A stretch of 64,000 nt of DNA from Lonicera japonica. Lineage: Eukaryota; Streptophyta; Magnoliopsida; Dipsacales; Caprifoliaceae. A model generated the notes under the pieces. The model was not told the DNA's origin. It made no database searches and saw nothing but the letters and a program-made list of their open reading frames with translations. Location of the stretch: assembly GCA_021464415.1 (NCBI GenBank), contig CM038467.1, positions 50,759,309 to 50,823,308 on the forward strand, given 5' to 3'. The position numbers and the translations under genes are program-made. This document shows positions 32,373-45,001 of the stretch, one piece after another; position 1 is the stretch's first letter; every line of letters begins with the position of its first letter.

Positions 32373-33642
32373 TGATGAGAATCTGGACCCCCGACCCCCG
32401 AGAAAGGGCGAAGTCCTCCGTTCTCGGTTTTTCAATAGTTTTAAAGGAAAACGTGTGTTTTGTAGAGTCGCCAGTTTGTTTTACGAGAAAACAAACAAAA
32501 GATCGTACAAAGGACAATTCGGAAACGAATTATCTTTCGTACGTTTATAACCAGAGATTCATTAAAAAAACTTTGCTAGGGTTCGGGAACTACGTTACGA
32601 ATTGGGAAGGTGTTAGGCACCCAATTCGCCCTTTCGGTCTCTTAATGGATCATGTATCTAATTCCTATTTTAGATATCTTACAAGTAGTTTGGATAGTTT
32701 CTAAATAGTCCTTCCCGGATAAATTTGGATTAAAGCATTATTTTGAAATCAGACTCGAGCTTTGCGAGCGCCTACGTATTCATTCGTAGAATGAAATCAG
32801 AGTCTCTTAGTTCCATTTGTTTGGAAACAGTTTTTGTATTTTTAGTTTGTTTTGAAAACGTGTCAAAACGGATTTTAGATTTCTTGTAAAACTTAGAAAG
32901 AACTTATTTTGAAAGCAATGAATTTCTTTGCAAGTTATCTAAATTTCTATATTAAAACGGATATTAAAATACAGTATTGAAATTAGAAAAGTTGTAGAAA
33001 AATGTACCTGATGCGCCTGAAAAATAGAACAGAACCTTGCCTTGATTTTCCTTCCTTGCCTTCTTCTCTCTCTAACACTTTCTCTCTCCAAAACTTTCTC
33101 TCATTAACTTTCTCTCCCTAGAAATTCCCTAAAAGAAAAGACCTCTCTAATAATTTTGACAGAATCTCCACTTACTAGAAACACTATTGAATGTTGATGC
33201 CTAGAAATGGGATCCCAAGGGTCCTATTTATAGCACAAATTCCGCCAAAAACGCTCCAAAGGAGGCCAACCGCAGGGGGTAGCCGCAGGGCGTGCGACTG
33301 GGGCATGCGGCTAGGGCTTGCGGTTGGGGCGTGCGATTGGGGCGTGCGGCTGGGGCGTACGGCTAGGTACCAACCGTGCGGCTGGCAGCCAACCGTACGG
33401 TTGGGGGCTGCGGCTGGCTCACAAAAATGCAGTTTTTCTAACAGGGCGCTGCCCCGCACCCCGCGATCCCCGTCCTAGTAAGCGAAGAGGCAACAAAGGT
33501 TATATCAGACTCCCTACGCGACCAGAAATGGAGTCTTTCCTAAGGGTCTTCTATATGCATGACGACTCAACACTCTTGATGCAAGATGCTTGTTTTAAGA
33601 AAATCAGTGTTCACACGAGAGTCGTGGATTAGGGTGTTCACA
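32373..33642 (-). repeat. Tat element 5' LTR (full length)
   Basis: 1270 bp, TG...CA on both ends, paired with 15238-16363. On the minus strand it contains an array of CCAACCGTACGGTTGG and (A/G)CCGCACGCCCC-type motifs (33264-33420), followed by TATAAATA at 33225-33232 (minus). A CT-rich U5-type tract (33060-33120) lies downstream. This is the promoter driving gag-pol. Confidence 0.93.
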
Positions 33643-35331
33643 GCTGGGACACATCTTCGAAATATTTGACCAGGACAGTACTTATACAAGTACGGATCAT
33701 AAAAATAGAAGTTCTTTACCAAGGTAAAGAATCGATTTTGCTCTTGACGAGGCCAATCAGGAATCTTTCCTGTGGCAAGATAATTTACGATATCCGCATA
33801 CCATGGCAAACTACGAACAACCATCAACTGTTCATCTGGGAAACTTTCCTTAATAGGTAAATTGTCTGTGTCTATAACTTCACTAGTGAGCCTAGATAGG
33901 TGATCAGCTACCACATTTTCTACTCCTTTCTTATCTTTGATAATCAAGTCAAATTCTTGGAGTAGTAGGATCCACCTAATCAGTCTTGCTTTCGCATCTT
34001 TTTTCATAAGAAGATACTTAATTGCTGAGTGATCAGTAAAGCAGACAATTGGTGATCCAACCAAATAGGAACGAAACTTATCTAAAGCAAATACAATTGC
34101 TAGCAACTCTTTCTCAGTGGTAGAGTAATTCAACTGAGCATCATTTAATGTCCGGCTAGCATAGTAAATGACATGGGGCTTCTTGTCCTTTCTCTGTCCT
34201 AGGACAGCTCCAATGGCATAATCACTAGCATCACACATAAGCTCAAATGGTAGGCTCCAATCAGGTGGTTGCACAATGGGTGCAGTAGTGAGCATTTCCT
34301 TGAGCTTGTCGAAAGCTTCTTGACATGCTTAAGTCCATTCAAATGGTGCATCCTTGGCAAGCAAGTTACATAGGGGTCGAGATATAGCACTGAAACCTTT
34401 GATAAACCTCCTATAAAAACCAGCATGGCCTAGAAATGATCGAACCTCTTTTTGACAGTCTTGGGAACTGGCAAATTAGCAATGAGGTCGATTTTAGCCT
34501 TGTCTACTTGAATTCCTTCAGCTGAGACAATATGACCTAAAACAATTCCTTGGGTAACCATGAAATGGCACTTTTCCCAATTCATAACAAGATTATTGTC
34601 TTTGCAACGGATTAAGACTTTCTCCAGATTCTGGAGACAATCTTCAAAAGAATCACCAAAAAGAGAGAAATCATCCATGAAAACTTCGAGAAACGTTTCC
34701 ACCATGTCACTAAAGATACTCATCATGCACCTTTGAAAGGTTGCTGGTGCATTGCACAAGCCAAAGGGCATTCTCTTGTAAGCAAAAGTACCAAAAGGAC
34801 AAGTGATAGTGGTTTTCTCCTGATCTTCGGGAGCGATCTTGATCTGATTGTAACCACTGTAACCATCTAGAAAGCAGTAGAAAGAATGACCAGCCACTCT
34901 CTCCAAAGTTTGATCAAGAAATGGGAGTGGAAAATGATCTTTCCTGGTTACAGAGTTAAGCTTGCGATAATCAATACACATGCGCCATCCAGTGGTAACA
35001 CGTGTAGGAATTAACTCTCCTTCAGCATTAGGAACAACAGTTATGTCAGATTTTTTAGGCACAACTTGAGTAGGACTTACCCATTTGCTATCAGAGATAG
35101 GATAAATAATTCCAACATCTAAAAGTTTAAGAACTTCTTTGCGAACTACTTATTTCATGTTGGGATTTAACCTCCTCTGCATCTGTCGAGAAAGTTTAGC
35201 ATCTTCTTTAAGGTATATCTTATGAGTACAGATATTAGGAAAAATACCTTTAGATCAGCTATGGTCCATCCTAATGCATCTTTATGTAACTTAAGAACTT
35301 TCAAGAGTTCAGGCTCTTGAGTAGAATTCCA
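33643..35331 (-). pseudogene. Athila-1 RT, RNase H and integrase N-terminus
   Basis: RT (35062-34430) shows MCIDYRKLNSVTRKDHFPLP, FLDGYSGYNQIKI, MPFGLCNAPATFQRCM and the catalytic VFMDDFSLF. A frame change near 34435 and a stop near 34330 come before RNase H (34295 onward), with CDASDYAIGAVLG, TEKELLAIVFALDKF, FTDHSAIKYLL and NVVADHLSRL. The frame continues to the start of integrase (CPGQIFRRCVPA) and is interrupted exactly at the Tat element boundary (33642/33643). Upstream of 35062 a piece of the RT N-terminus carries stops near 35150 and 35332. Confidence 0.92.
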
Positions 35332-36248
35332 CTAGTTTGAGACTATGACAGGATAAGTCTCGGATTCTCCTAAAAAGGCATACTTTAGCTCCTGGGGTAG
35401 GGGCTTAAGTTCCAATTTTGGAGCTTCGAACGCAGAGGGTATAACTAAAGAATTACTCGGGGGGAGTTCTTCAAAACGTTCAGTCCATATAACCTGCTCT
35501 GTTTCAAATTTTTCAGCATCTTCGCTGGAATTGAGATCATAAACTGCTTTACTTATCTCCTTCTCGATAGGAGAATAAGCTTCGAAATCAGAAAAAGAAT
35601 GAGTCAAGGTTGACTCAAATGGGTCCTCATATTGCAACAAACCAAAGTATTCCTCCACAACAGTATCCAAGTAACTCACTTCTCGAATATCTTCTTCTTT
35701 AAAATCTGGCTGTCTAGGAATTGAAAAGATATTGACATCGAGAGTCATGTTTCCGAACGAAAGTTTTATAACGCCATTCCTAACACTGATAATAGCATTA
35801 ATAGTAGCAAGAAAAGGTCTTCCTAGAATGATGGGAATCTGGGTACCAATATTAGCCATAGGTTGAGTATCTAGAACAACAAAGTCAACTGGATAGACAA
35901 AGTTATCAACCTTAACCAAAATATCTTCAACTACTCCTCATGGGACTTTCATGGAACGATCAGCCAGTTGCAAGGTAATTCTCGTGGGTTTCAACTCACC
36001 CAAACCTAACTGCAGATAAACAGAATATGGGAGTAAGTTCACACTAGAACCAAGATCTAGGAGAGCATGTTCAATCTTTTGATCACCAATGTAACAAGAA
36101 ATGGTAGGACAACCAGGGTCCTTGTGCTTGGTTGGCAAATTATGTTGAATGATCGAACTCACCTGATTAGCTAAAAATGCTTTCTTCTGAACAAAGACTC
36201 TTCTCTTTATGGTGCATAAGTCTTTAAGAAACTTAGCATAAGAAGGAA
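35332..36248 (-). pseudogene. Athila-1 protease and linker
   Basis: 36248-35938 contains the aspartic protease with ALLDLGSSVNLLPYSVY, followed by LQLADRSMKVP and an in-frame TGA at about 35936 (a probable CGA to TGA change). 35919-35332 continues the protease C-terminus (PIILGRPFLATINAIISVRN) and an acidic linker ending LKYAFLGES. The left part of the gag-pol junction is cut by the tandem LTR element at 36249; its continuation is at 40584. Confidence 0.88.
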
Positions 36249-37808
36249 TGTAACACCCCGCCCTTGGGGACGTTAAGAAATGAATAAATAGAATACAAAT
36301 CGTAACAATTTACAATAGATTTTCAAAATACAACGGAAGATCCTATATCAAACTAAAACTATCTCTAAAGTTCTCCCATGAACTCTCACCGTCCCATCCC
36401 GAATCCTCACCGCGAACACCTGTAGATGAAAAACATGTATGGGGAAGTAAACCGTATACAGAGGATAAAGATGAATCTATGAATCAATAGAACAATAACA
36501 AATACACATACAAAAACCCATCACCACACAAGGCCTCATACCCGGCTCTCTCATGGCTACATGTCAAGTACCACCATACCAATTCATGCCTCACCTCACC
36601 CACGCCCTCTCCACGGACGTTGCAAACCGGGCTGTTGGACTGTTGGCAAATCCCCGGTAGGTGTACTTAAACATGTACCAATCAATTACCAAAGCACTTA
36701 AGCCAACACATATCACATATACCAATCAATACCGACAAACACATCATGGAGCCAATGAATAAGCAATACAAGATGAATACAAGGAAACGTATATCAAATA
36801 ATAGCTCTAGAGCTTAGGGAATGCATACAAAATACTTCCCATACCTTAACCACAGAAATCAATCCATATTCGAAGCTCCGTTTGGTGAAACCTTAAAGCT
36901 CTTGCGTTACCACGCTCCTAGCGTGGCAAGATCCTCGAACCAATGATGTATGAACCCTCGTTCCCGAATCCAACGCTCAAACTAGAGCTCCTATGGTGGA
37001 CAACAAGGTAGGAGACGATGAATAGTGAAGGAGAGGAAGGTTTGGATGGTTTAAAGCCTTAATCCTTGGATTAAGAGGTTAGATGTGTAGAAATCTCCTT
37101 CTCTCTCTCCTTAGAGCTCTCTAGAACTCTCTAGGGATGTTTAGAAGTGTTTGGGTCGAAGTTGTGGCAAAAAGGGGTCAAAAGAATGCTTGAAAATCAT
37201 CAAAACTGACACTGGCCCGCTGCCGGACCGGTACACAAAAAGCCCATACCGGTCCGCGCATCAGTCTGGACTCCCCATACCGGTCCGCGTGTAATTTTGG
37301 TGCTCTGATGCACTGTTTTTGTTTTGGCCATAACGTTTCGCTCCGAACTCAGATTGAGGCGTTCTTTATGTCCACAGAAAGGTATTTCAAAGATCTACAA
37401 CTTTCTAGTTGGAAGTGTTTCCAAATTATGGACCAAACGTTTCCAGAAATTCACCGAAGACAGCGCTCTGCCGAAGCGCTATCGAATGACCATAATTTAG
37501 CGATAGGCCAACTTCGGGCCCTGTTTTGACCCATGAAGAGTGTGAATTGGACTTCGGACAAAACATAAAATTTGTAGAATGGTATGAAATCTAGAAGTAG
37601 GAATAAACTACAGCTAAATCGGATAAAAGATGAGAAAGTTACGATAAGCCAAAGTTGGCTAAAAATAAGGAAATCGTGTAGGATCAAAACTCATGATTTC
37701 CAAACTAAAATCGATTCGGACCACCCGAGTCACTAAACGATCATTCACACAAGTGTAAAGAAACCTAATACAATATACTTAACACTAAAAGGAACACGGG
37801 GTGTTATA
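36249..37808 (-). repeat. Tandem element LTR copy 1
   Basis: 1560 bp. Left-most LTR; the right end reads GGGTGTTATA, with a C to T change in the terminal ACA. Contains CCATACCGGTCCGCG repeats (about 37240-37290). Small ORFs such as 37308-37529 recur in all three copies and are LTR by-products. Confidence 0.88.
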
Positions 37809-37944
37809 ATCTCCCCCGCTAAATAAAATTTCGCCCTCGAAATTTCTTAGCGCCGCGACGATCTCTCAAACGTATCATACAAAAAATCTACCCATCTCTC
37901 ACCCAAAGGCCAAGGGTTGTCGTAACCCAAGCTCGGATACCAAT
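37809..37944 (-). other. Tandem element internal region 1
   Basis: 136 bp. Minus-strand PBS TGGTATCCGAGC at 37931-37942 and PPT GCGGGGGAGAT at 37809-37819. No coding capacity. Confidence 0.82.
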
Positions 37945-39494
37945 TGTAACGCCCCACCCTTGGGGGCGTTAAGAAATGAATAAATAGAATACAAATCATA
38001 ACAATTTACAATAGATTTTCAAAATACAACGGAAGATCCTCTATCAAACTAAAACTATCTCTAAATTTCTCCCACGAACTATCACCGTCCCATCCCGAAT
38101 CCTCACCGCGAGCACCTGTAGATGAAAAACATGTATGGGGAAGTAAACCGTATACAGAGGATAAAGATGAATCTATGAATCAATAGAACAATAACAAATA
38201 CACATACATAAACCCATCACCACACAAGGCCTCATACTCGGCTCTCTCATGGCTACATGTCAAGTACCACCATACCAATTCATGCCTCACCTCACCCACG
38301 CCCTCTCCACGGACGTTGCAAACCGGGCTGTTGGACTGTTGGCAAATCCCTGGTAGGTGTACTTAAACATGTACCAATCAATTACCAAAGCACTTAAGCC
38401 AACACATATCACATATACCAATCAATACCAACAAACACATCATGGAGCCAATGAATAAGCAATACAAGATGAATACAAGGAAATGGATATCAAATAATAG
38501 CTCTAGAGCTTACGGAATGCATACGAAATACTTCCCATACCTTAACCATAGAAATCAATCCATATCCGAAGCTCCGTTTGGTGAAACCTTAAAGCTCTCG
38601 CGTTACAACGCTCCTAGCGTGGCAAGATCCTCGAACCAATGATGTATGAACCCTCGTTCCCGAATCCAACGCTCAAACTAGAGCTCCTATGGTGGACAAC
38701 AAGGTAGGAGACGATGAATAGTGAATGAGAGGAAGGTTTGGATGGTTTAAAGCCTTAATCCTTGGATTAAGAGGTTAGATGTGTAGAAATCTCCTTCTTT
38801 CTCTCCTTAGAGCTCTCTAGGGATGTTTAGAAGTGTTTAGGTCGAAGTTGTGGCAAAAAGGGGTCAAAAGAATGCTTAAAAATCATCAAAACCGACATTG
38901 GCCCGCTGCCGGACCGGTATTCAAAAAGCCCATACCGGTCCGCGCATCAGTCTGGACTCCCCATACCGGTCCGCGCGTAATTTTGGTGCTCTGATGCACT
39001 GTTTTTGTTTTGGCCATAACTTTTCGCTCCGAACTCAGATTGAGGCGTTCTTTATGTCCACAGAAAGGTATTTCAAAGATCTACAACTTCCTAGTTTGAA
39101 GGTTTTCCAAATTATGGACCAAACGTTTCCAGAAATTCACTGAAGACAGCGCTCTGCCGAAGCGCTATCGAATGACCATAATTTAGCGATGGGCCAACTT
39201 CGGGCCCTGTTTTGACCCATGAAGAGTGTGAATTGGACTTCGGACAAAACATAAAATTTGTAGAATGGTATGAAATCTAGAAGTAGGAATAAACTACAGC
39301 TAAATCGGATAAAAGATGAGAAAGTTACGATAAGCCAAAGTTGGCTAAAAATAAGGAAATCGTGTAGGATCAAAACTCATGATTTCTAAACTAAAATCGA
39401 TTCGGACCACCCGAGTCACTAAACGATCATTCACACAAGTGTAAAGAAACCTAATACAATATACTTAACACTAAAAGGAACACGGGGTGTTACA
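37945..39494 (-). repeat. Tandem element LTR copy 2
   Basis: 1550 bp, middle LTR, nearly identical to copy 1 over its whole length (a TCTAGAACTC repeat near 38818 is shorter). Confidence 0.9.
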
Positions 39495-39630
39495 ATCTCC
39501 CCCGCTAAATAAAATTTCGCCCTCGAAATTTCTTAGCGCCGCGATGATCTCTCAAACGTATCATACAAAAAATCTACCCATCTCTCACCCAAAGGCCAAG
39601 GGTTGTCGTAACCCAAGCTCGGATACCAAT
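39495..39630 (-). other. Tandem element internal region 2
   Basis: 136 bp, almost identical to 37809-37944 with the same PBS (39617-39628) and PPT (39495-39505). Confidence 0.82.
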
Positions 39631-40583
39631 TGTAACGCCCCACCCTTGGGGGCGTTAAGAAATGAATAAATAGAATACAAATCGTAACAATTTACAATAG
39701 ATTTTCAAAATACAACGGAAGATCCTCTATCAAACTAAAACTTCCCAACGCTCAAACTAGAGCTCCTATGGTGGACAATAAGGTAGGAGACGATGAATAG
39801 TGAAGGAGAGGAAGGTTTGGATGGTTTAAAGCGTTAATCCTTGGATTAAGAGGTTAGATGTGTAGAAATCTCCTTCTCTCTCTCCTTAGAGCTCTCTAGA
39901 ACTCTCTAGGGATGTTTAGAAGTGTTTAGGTCGAAGTTGTGGCAAAAAGGGGTCAAAAGAATGCTTAAAAATCATCAAAACCGACATTGGCCCACTGCCG
40001 GACCGGTATTCAAAAAGCCCATACCGGTCCGCGCATCAGTCTGGACTCCCCATACCGGTCCGCGTGTAATTTTGGTGCTCTGATGCACTGTTTTTGTTTT
40101 GGCCATAACTTTTCGTTCCGAACTCAGATTGAGGTGTTCTTTATGTCCACGGAAAGGTATTTCAAAGATCTACAACTTTCTAGTTGGAAGTGTTTCCAAA
40201 TTATGGACCAACCGTTCCCAGAAATTCACCGAAGACAGCGCTCTGCCGAAGCGCTATCGAATGACCAGAATTTAGCAATGGGCCAACTTCGGGCCCTGTT
40301 TTGATCCATGAAGAGTGTGAATTGGACTTTGAACAAAACATAAAATTTATAGAATGGTATGAAATCTATAAGTAGGAATAAACTACAGCTAAATCGGATA
40401 AAAGATGAGAAAGTTACGATAAGCCAAAGTTGGCTAAAAATAAGAAAATCGTGTAGGATCAAAACTCATGATTTCCAAACTAAAATCGATTCGGACCACC
40501 CGAGTCACTAAACGATCATTCACATAAGTATAAAGAAACCTAATACAACATACTTAACACTAAAATGAACACGGGGTGTTACA
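39631..40583 (-). repeat. Tandem element LTR copy 3, internally deleted
   Basis: 953 bp. It matches copies 1 and 2 at both ends but lacks about 600 bp. The junction is near 39743, where CAAACTAAAACTT runs directly into CCCAACGCTCAAAC. Confidence 0.88.
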
Positions 40584-42583
40584 AGGAATTTGCTTGATCG
40601 CATCCAAAAGAGGAATGTTGATCTTCACTTGCTTAAAAAGATCAAGAATCTCATAATTATGGTTATCCTTAGCCGACTTTTGCAACCTTGAGGAAAAGGG
40701 ACGGGAATGTGATGAATAAAAGTTTTATTCTTTTCTGGGACATCATTCACATTCTCGGCTCCTGCTTCAGCTTCCTTAGCTATCTCAGCTTCTTTCAAAG
40801 TTTCAGTAGAAGTGTACTGCTCAGTTTCAACTTCTTCATCTTCTACCTCTATCCCTCTTATTTGAACATATTCAGGTGGAGGTGGCTCTATTTGATTGTC
40901 AATAACTCTACCACTCCTTAAAGTAGTGATAGCTTTGACCTGCTCGTGATATTGTTTAGTGCCTGAAGAAGAAGAATTGTCATTGGCTTTGGGATTAGGC
41001 TGAGGTTGAGCTGGAAAAGCTGCCTTCCCTTTTGGATCATTCTGACTAGCAATCTTCTCTATAGAAACTTTCATCTGGTTCATCGTCTGCAGCATCTGAT
41101 GAAACATGCCTTGCAAATTCTCCTCAGGGATTTTCCTATGCGGTGGAATATAAGAATTAGGACCCGAACCTTGAGGTTGTTGATACTGCTGAGGTTGAGA
41201 TTGAAAATTAACTGGAGGTTGAGATTGCTGATAGAACGGTTGAAGTGGTGGCGGTGGTTGGAAATTAGACTTGGGCTGCTGAAATGGTTGAGAAGGTTTC
41301 ATGGGATTCCCTTCATAGTTGTTACCAGACCAACTGAGGTTGGGATGGTTCCTCCAAGATGGGTTATATCGATCCCCATAAGAATTGGATTTGCCAATTG
41401 CCATGACAGCATTGACATCAGTGTTCAACACTTCTCTAAGAGCTGGGATGGTTGGACAGTACCTAGTGAGATGACCAAGTGTGTCGCAAATGCTGCAAGC
41501 TTGTTCCACGAATGGTTTGAAAGTTGGTTCTCCTCTCTTTGATTCCAAAGATTCAAGTTTTCGGCAAATAGTAGCTAGCTTAGCGCTGATTTCATCGTTA
41601 TCTTTCAGTTGGTACACACCAGCTGGTGCTACCTTTGCTCTAGCTGTACCTGTCTTAGCACTCGGTTCCCATTCTTGAGATACTTCAGAAAGCCATTCAA
41701 GGTATGCCTCTGCATCAGTGGGACTCTTTCCTAAGAATTGCCCATTGCACATTGATTCAACAAACTGACGAGTGGAAGGAACTAGACCATCATAAAAGAA
41801 ACTGATGATTCTCCACTTCTCATAACCGTGATGTGGACAAGAATTAAGAAGTTCTTTAAACCGCTCCCAACACTGAAAGTAAGTTTCATCATCCTTCTGG
41901 GAGAAGTTTTGAATCGCCTTCTTCGAGTTGGAAGTAAGATGTAAAGGAAAGAATTTCTTGAGAAATTGTTCTTGGAGTTCTTGCCATGAGTTGATGGATC
42001 TAGGACGGAGAGAGATAAACCAAGTCTTAGCTTTATCCTTCAGGGAGAAAGGAAATAGCTTCAACTTAATTGTATCTTCAGAACAGTTCTGATCACTGAA
42101 AGTGGCACAGACATCCTCAAATTCTCGAATATGAAGGTAGGCTTGTTCACTTTCAAACCCATGATAAGTAGGTAGAAGTTGAATCATGCCATTGCGAAAA
42201 TGGAAATTATTTGCATCATTTGGAAAATTAATGCAAGAAGGAGTAGCATTTCTGCCAGGAAGTAGGAGTTCACGCAAAGTAAGATTAGGATTTTGAACTG
42301 GTTGGTTGACTCCATTATTAGCTGCTTGTACTGCTTGTGCTGCTGCAAATGTAGCTGTTTGTTCTTCAGCATTCTGTTCGGCCATCCGGTGTTCAGCTGC
42401 CCACGGGATAGTACCGTTCGAAGAATTAGAAGAAAAAGAAAGTGGAAGTGAATTGGTGGAACTGGAAGACTCGAATGCTTCAGAAAATTCGTCGTCTGAC
42501 TTGTACTTGTCAGGGATGACACGGTACTCGTACAGAGGATTACTTGAGATACGGTTATTTGAACCACGAAGCCAAGGTTTCAT
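40584..42583 (-). pseudogene. Athila-1 gag
   Basis: A 652-codon frame from 42583 (MKPWLRGSNNRISSN) to 40625. The capsid-type gag domain lies at about residues 120-300 (FEDVCATFSDQNC, KLKLFPFSLKDKAKTW, ELQEQFLKKFFPLH, FFYDGLVPSTRQF). A CCHC knuckle follows (CSICDTLGHLTRYC, about residue 370), then a Gln/Pro-rich stretch. A frameshift near 40680 gives the false ending. In the corrected frame the sequence continues to the tandem element at 40583, beyond which protease resumes at 36248. The Athila gag start lies about 80 bases from the PBS. Confidence 0.92.
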
Positions 42584-42661
42584 ATACTAGGCGACCTAAT
42601 ATAGAATCCTAGGAAGAAAAAGAAGAAAGAAAGAAAACTAGAATAAGATACTGACAACCTT

Positions 42662-42678
42662 CCCCGGCAACGGCGCCA
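42662..42678 (-). promoter_or_regulatory. Athila-1 primer-binding site, tRNA-Asp
   Basis: The minus strand reads TGGCGCCGTTGCCGGGG, complementary to the 3' end of plant tRNA-Asp and the usual Athila primer site. It lies 11 bases from the LTR end. Confidence 0.88.
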
Positions 42679-42825
42679 AAATCTTTGCTTGACTACGCTC
42701 AGAAACGCGTAATTAATACACCCAAGTGCAGGCGGTCAAGTTATAATATATTTACTTGGAAGTCCAAGGTTGAACCACAGGGATGGATGGTAATCTTACT
42801 ATTCTAGTTAAACTTTCAACAGGAA

Positions 42826-43015
42826 GAAAGAAGAAAAATAAAATAAAATAAAGAAAAGATAATAATTTTTTTTTAAAAGGGGAAAGAATAGAATAAGAAA
42901 TTAAATTTAAAATTTAAAAGAAAATAAATAAATAATTAAATAAATAAATATAAATATAAATATAAATAGAAAATAAATAAATATAAATAAAAATAAAATA
43001 AATAAATAAAGTAAG
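42826..43015. repeat. A-rich low-complexity tract (AAATA)n
   Basis: Almost only A and T in AAATA and TAAATA units, inside the Athila-1 LTR. A similar tract lies at 14000-14050 in Athila-1's 3' part. Confidence 0.85.
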
Positions 43016-43360
43016 GATAAAATAAGCAGCAACTAAAACAAGTGTCTAATAAAATGGGAAAAGAGCGTTAGGGGTATCCATAGCTATGACATTACAGATA
43101 GTATGACCAACCGATTCAAGAGATGACTGTAGACCTGAGTTCCTATTAAAAATGAATGTCCTTAGCTTACCAATTATTAAATACTAAAATTCACGAGCAT
43201 ATCATGAGAAGTGCATGACAAGACTTATATAAGCTGCATGGAAATTTAGTTTTCAATAAGGGAACTTATAATTTATTTAACAAAAATTGATTTTCACTTA
43301 GTAATGCTAGTGCGTGACAAAAACAAACTAGATTTAATCAATTTTAGTAAATATCAAAAG

Positions 43361-45001
43361 TGTAGGTCGGAAAATACCCTAGAGGGGGGGTGAATAGGGT
43401 TTTAAAAACTTAATGCGGAATTAAAAATCTTTTCGAAAATGTTTAAGTAAAATAATTTACTAAACAAATTTATCAAGGAATGTAAGCAAATAAACAATCA
43501 AGTATAAGAGCAAATAAATAAGTAATCTCAAACAATTTAAACAATCAATAATAAAGAGATTGAGTAAGAAATATTGAACCAATTTGAAGTCGAAGATTTT
43601 TTGTCCACACGGTTCGGCTTGTTCCCCCTACTCCGCGCTCGGTTAGTTCCCCGAGAATTTCCACTATAACCGATCTCCTTCCGGGTGAAGATCAAACCTC
43701 TACAAGTGTATTCTTCTCACACACTCTTACAAGTATTGAAAACACCTTCAATACTTTCACAAGAAATCCCTCTTGCTAATCTATGAGATACACCTCTCAC
43801 AAATATGATTTGAATAAGTTTTGGTGGCTAACACCAATGTACAATATCTCTCTTGTGTATAACAAAATACAAATGAAGCTCACACTAAGAGATATCAAAA
43901 TTGATCAAAGTATATATCTCAAAAATGAAGAATATGATCAATAAAATGAATTGAATACTTGAATAACTTTGTATATATGTAAAATAAGTTTGTAGAATGA
44001 TTCAAGTGTGTTATAACATGTCTAAGACATCATATTTATAGCTTACAAAATCATATGGCCGTTGGGGATGATTAAGAGAGGTTTTGGCTCCAAGGTATAC
44101 ATTTTCAAACTTTCCAACAACTAGTTTTGACAAAAAAATTCAAATTTGTTTTGTTAATTTCTCTCAATTAGACCGTTGGATTATGCTCAAATTTTAGTAA
44201 AAATTGCCAGGAGATGTTATATAACCACTGTAAAAATTTCAAAATGATCGGAGTTCGGGAAGGCCTCTATTTTACCGTTAGATCAAAACTAGGCAAAAAT
44301 TGAGCGAATTTTAAACAAAAAATAAAAATATTTTTCCAATTTAATAATTTAGTTCCAAATAAAATTCTAATGATTTTTGATCCTCAAATATATGTTTCTA
44401 AGATACCCATTTTTATTATAGCTTAAAATATGATCATTTAAAATTAATATGAATTTATTTCAAAACCGGTTTTTGCAAGAATAATGTTTTGAAATGATTT
44501 TGATTCAAACTTGGATTTGATCAATCTAACAATGATGCAAGTTTATGTTTGAGCTATATAATCAATCAATTAAGAAACTTTATATTAATCATAAGCAAAC
44601 ACTCAATTACCGACTAGGTGAGTCTTCAAATGTTTCGATTTGTTTCTTCAAATTGATTCTTCCCTTGAAGCTTTTCCCTTGAAGCTTTAGCATATGATCC
44701 TTGATCTTTTGTGCTTTATGAAATGCATTGCTAGCTTGTGAGTGATGAGAATGATTTTCTTTGACTTGTCCAACGCTTGTAGTTGAATGATCTTGATTTG
44801 GATAGATCGGTTTTAGTCGAATGCTTCATTAACTTGATCGGATATTGATTGAATGATCTTTATCAAACTTCCTTTGAGCAATCATACTATTCTTGATTTT
44901 CCAAATAAGAAATCTATAATCTTATATCAAGAACATGTTAAATTACACATGATTGATTTATTGTTATTATCAAAATAAGATTAAGACCTTCAAGGTCAAC
45001 A
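43361..45001 (-). repeat. Copia-like element 3' LTR
   Basis: 1641 bp with TG...CA ends on both strands. Its plus-strand right end (AAGACCTTCAAGGTCAACA) is repeated exactly at 45888. Confidence 0.87.

Larger units (their letters stand above)
15238..33642 (-). mobile_element. Tat/Ogre-lineage Ty3/Gypsy element with antisense genes (18.4 kb)
   Basis: Complete element on the minus strand. The 5' LTR is 32373-33642 and the 3' LTR 15238-16363. The PBS matches tRNA-Arg, the PPT abuts the 3' LTR, and the target duplication is GCTAG (15233-15237) / GCTGG (33643-33647). Minus-strand order: gag, G-patch and protease region, RT, RNase H, a second archaeal-type RNase H, integrase. Two plus-strand genes follow (22694-23926 and 18738-21920), then a tandem-repeat block (16740-17660). 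The dual RNase H, tRNA-Arg primer, DNGS-type protease and extra ORFs point to the Tat lineage (Ogre, TatIII or Retand relatives). There is no gag-upstream ORF1 of the Ogre type. By eye there are roughly 20 differences over about 850 aligned LTR bases, suggesting a moderately old insertion. Confidence 0.92.
36249..40583 (-). mobile_element. Tandem LTR-I-LTR-I-LTR non-autonomous element (Tekay-related)
   Basis: Flanked by a perfect 5-bp target duplication AGGAA (36244-36248 and 40584-40588). It contains three LTRs (36249-37808, 37945-39494, 39631-40583) separated by two 136-bp internal regions. On the minus strand the LTRs run TGTAACACCCCGTG...GGGTGTTACA (with small variants). Each internal region has a tRNA-Met-like PBS (TGGTATCCGAGC) next to the LTR and a GCGGGGGAGAT polypurine tract at the other end, and encodes nothing. 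The LTR ends and a GGTGAG...GCAAACCCG-type block resemble the Tekay-like LTR at 56.5-57.6 kb. So this is a TRIM/LARD-type derivative that needs enzymes from another element. Confidence 0.88.

Noticed and set aside
37308..37529. Small frames recurring near 37.3, 39.0 and 40.0 kb on plus and near 37.5, 39.2 and 40.3 kb on minus
   Set aside because: They are copies within the three LTRs of the tandem element.
41006..41542. 178-codon plus-strand frame opposite Athila-1 gag
   Set aside because: Antisense shadow of the Gln/Pro-rich gag tail; no motif.
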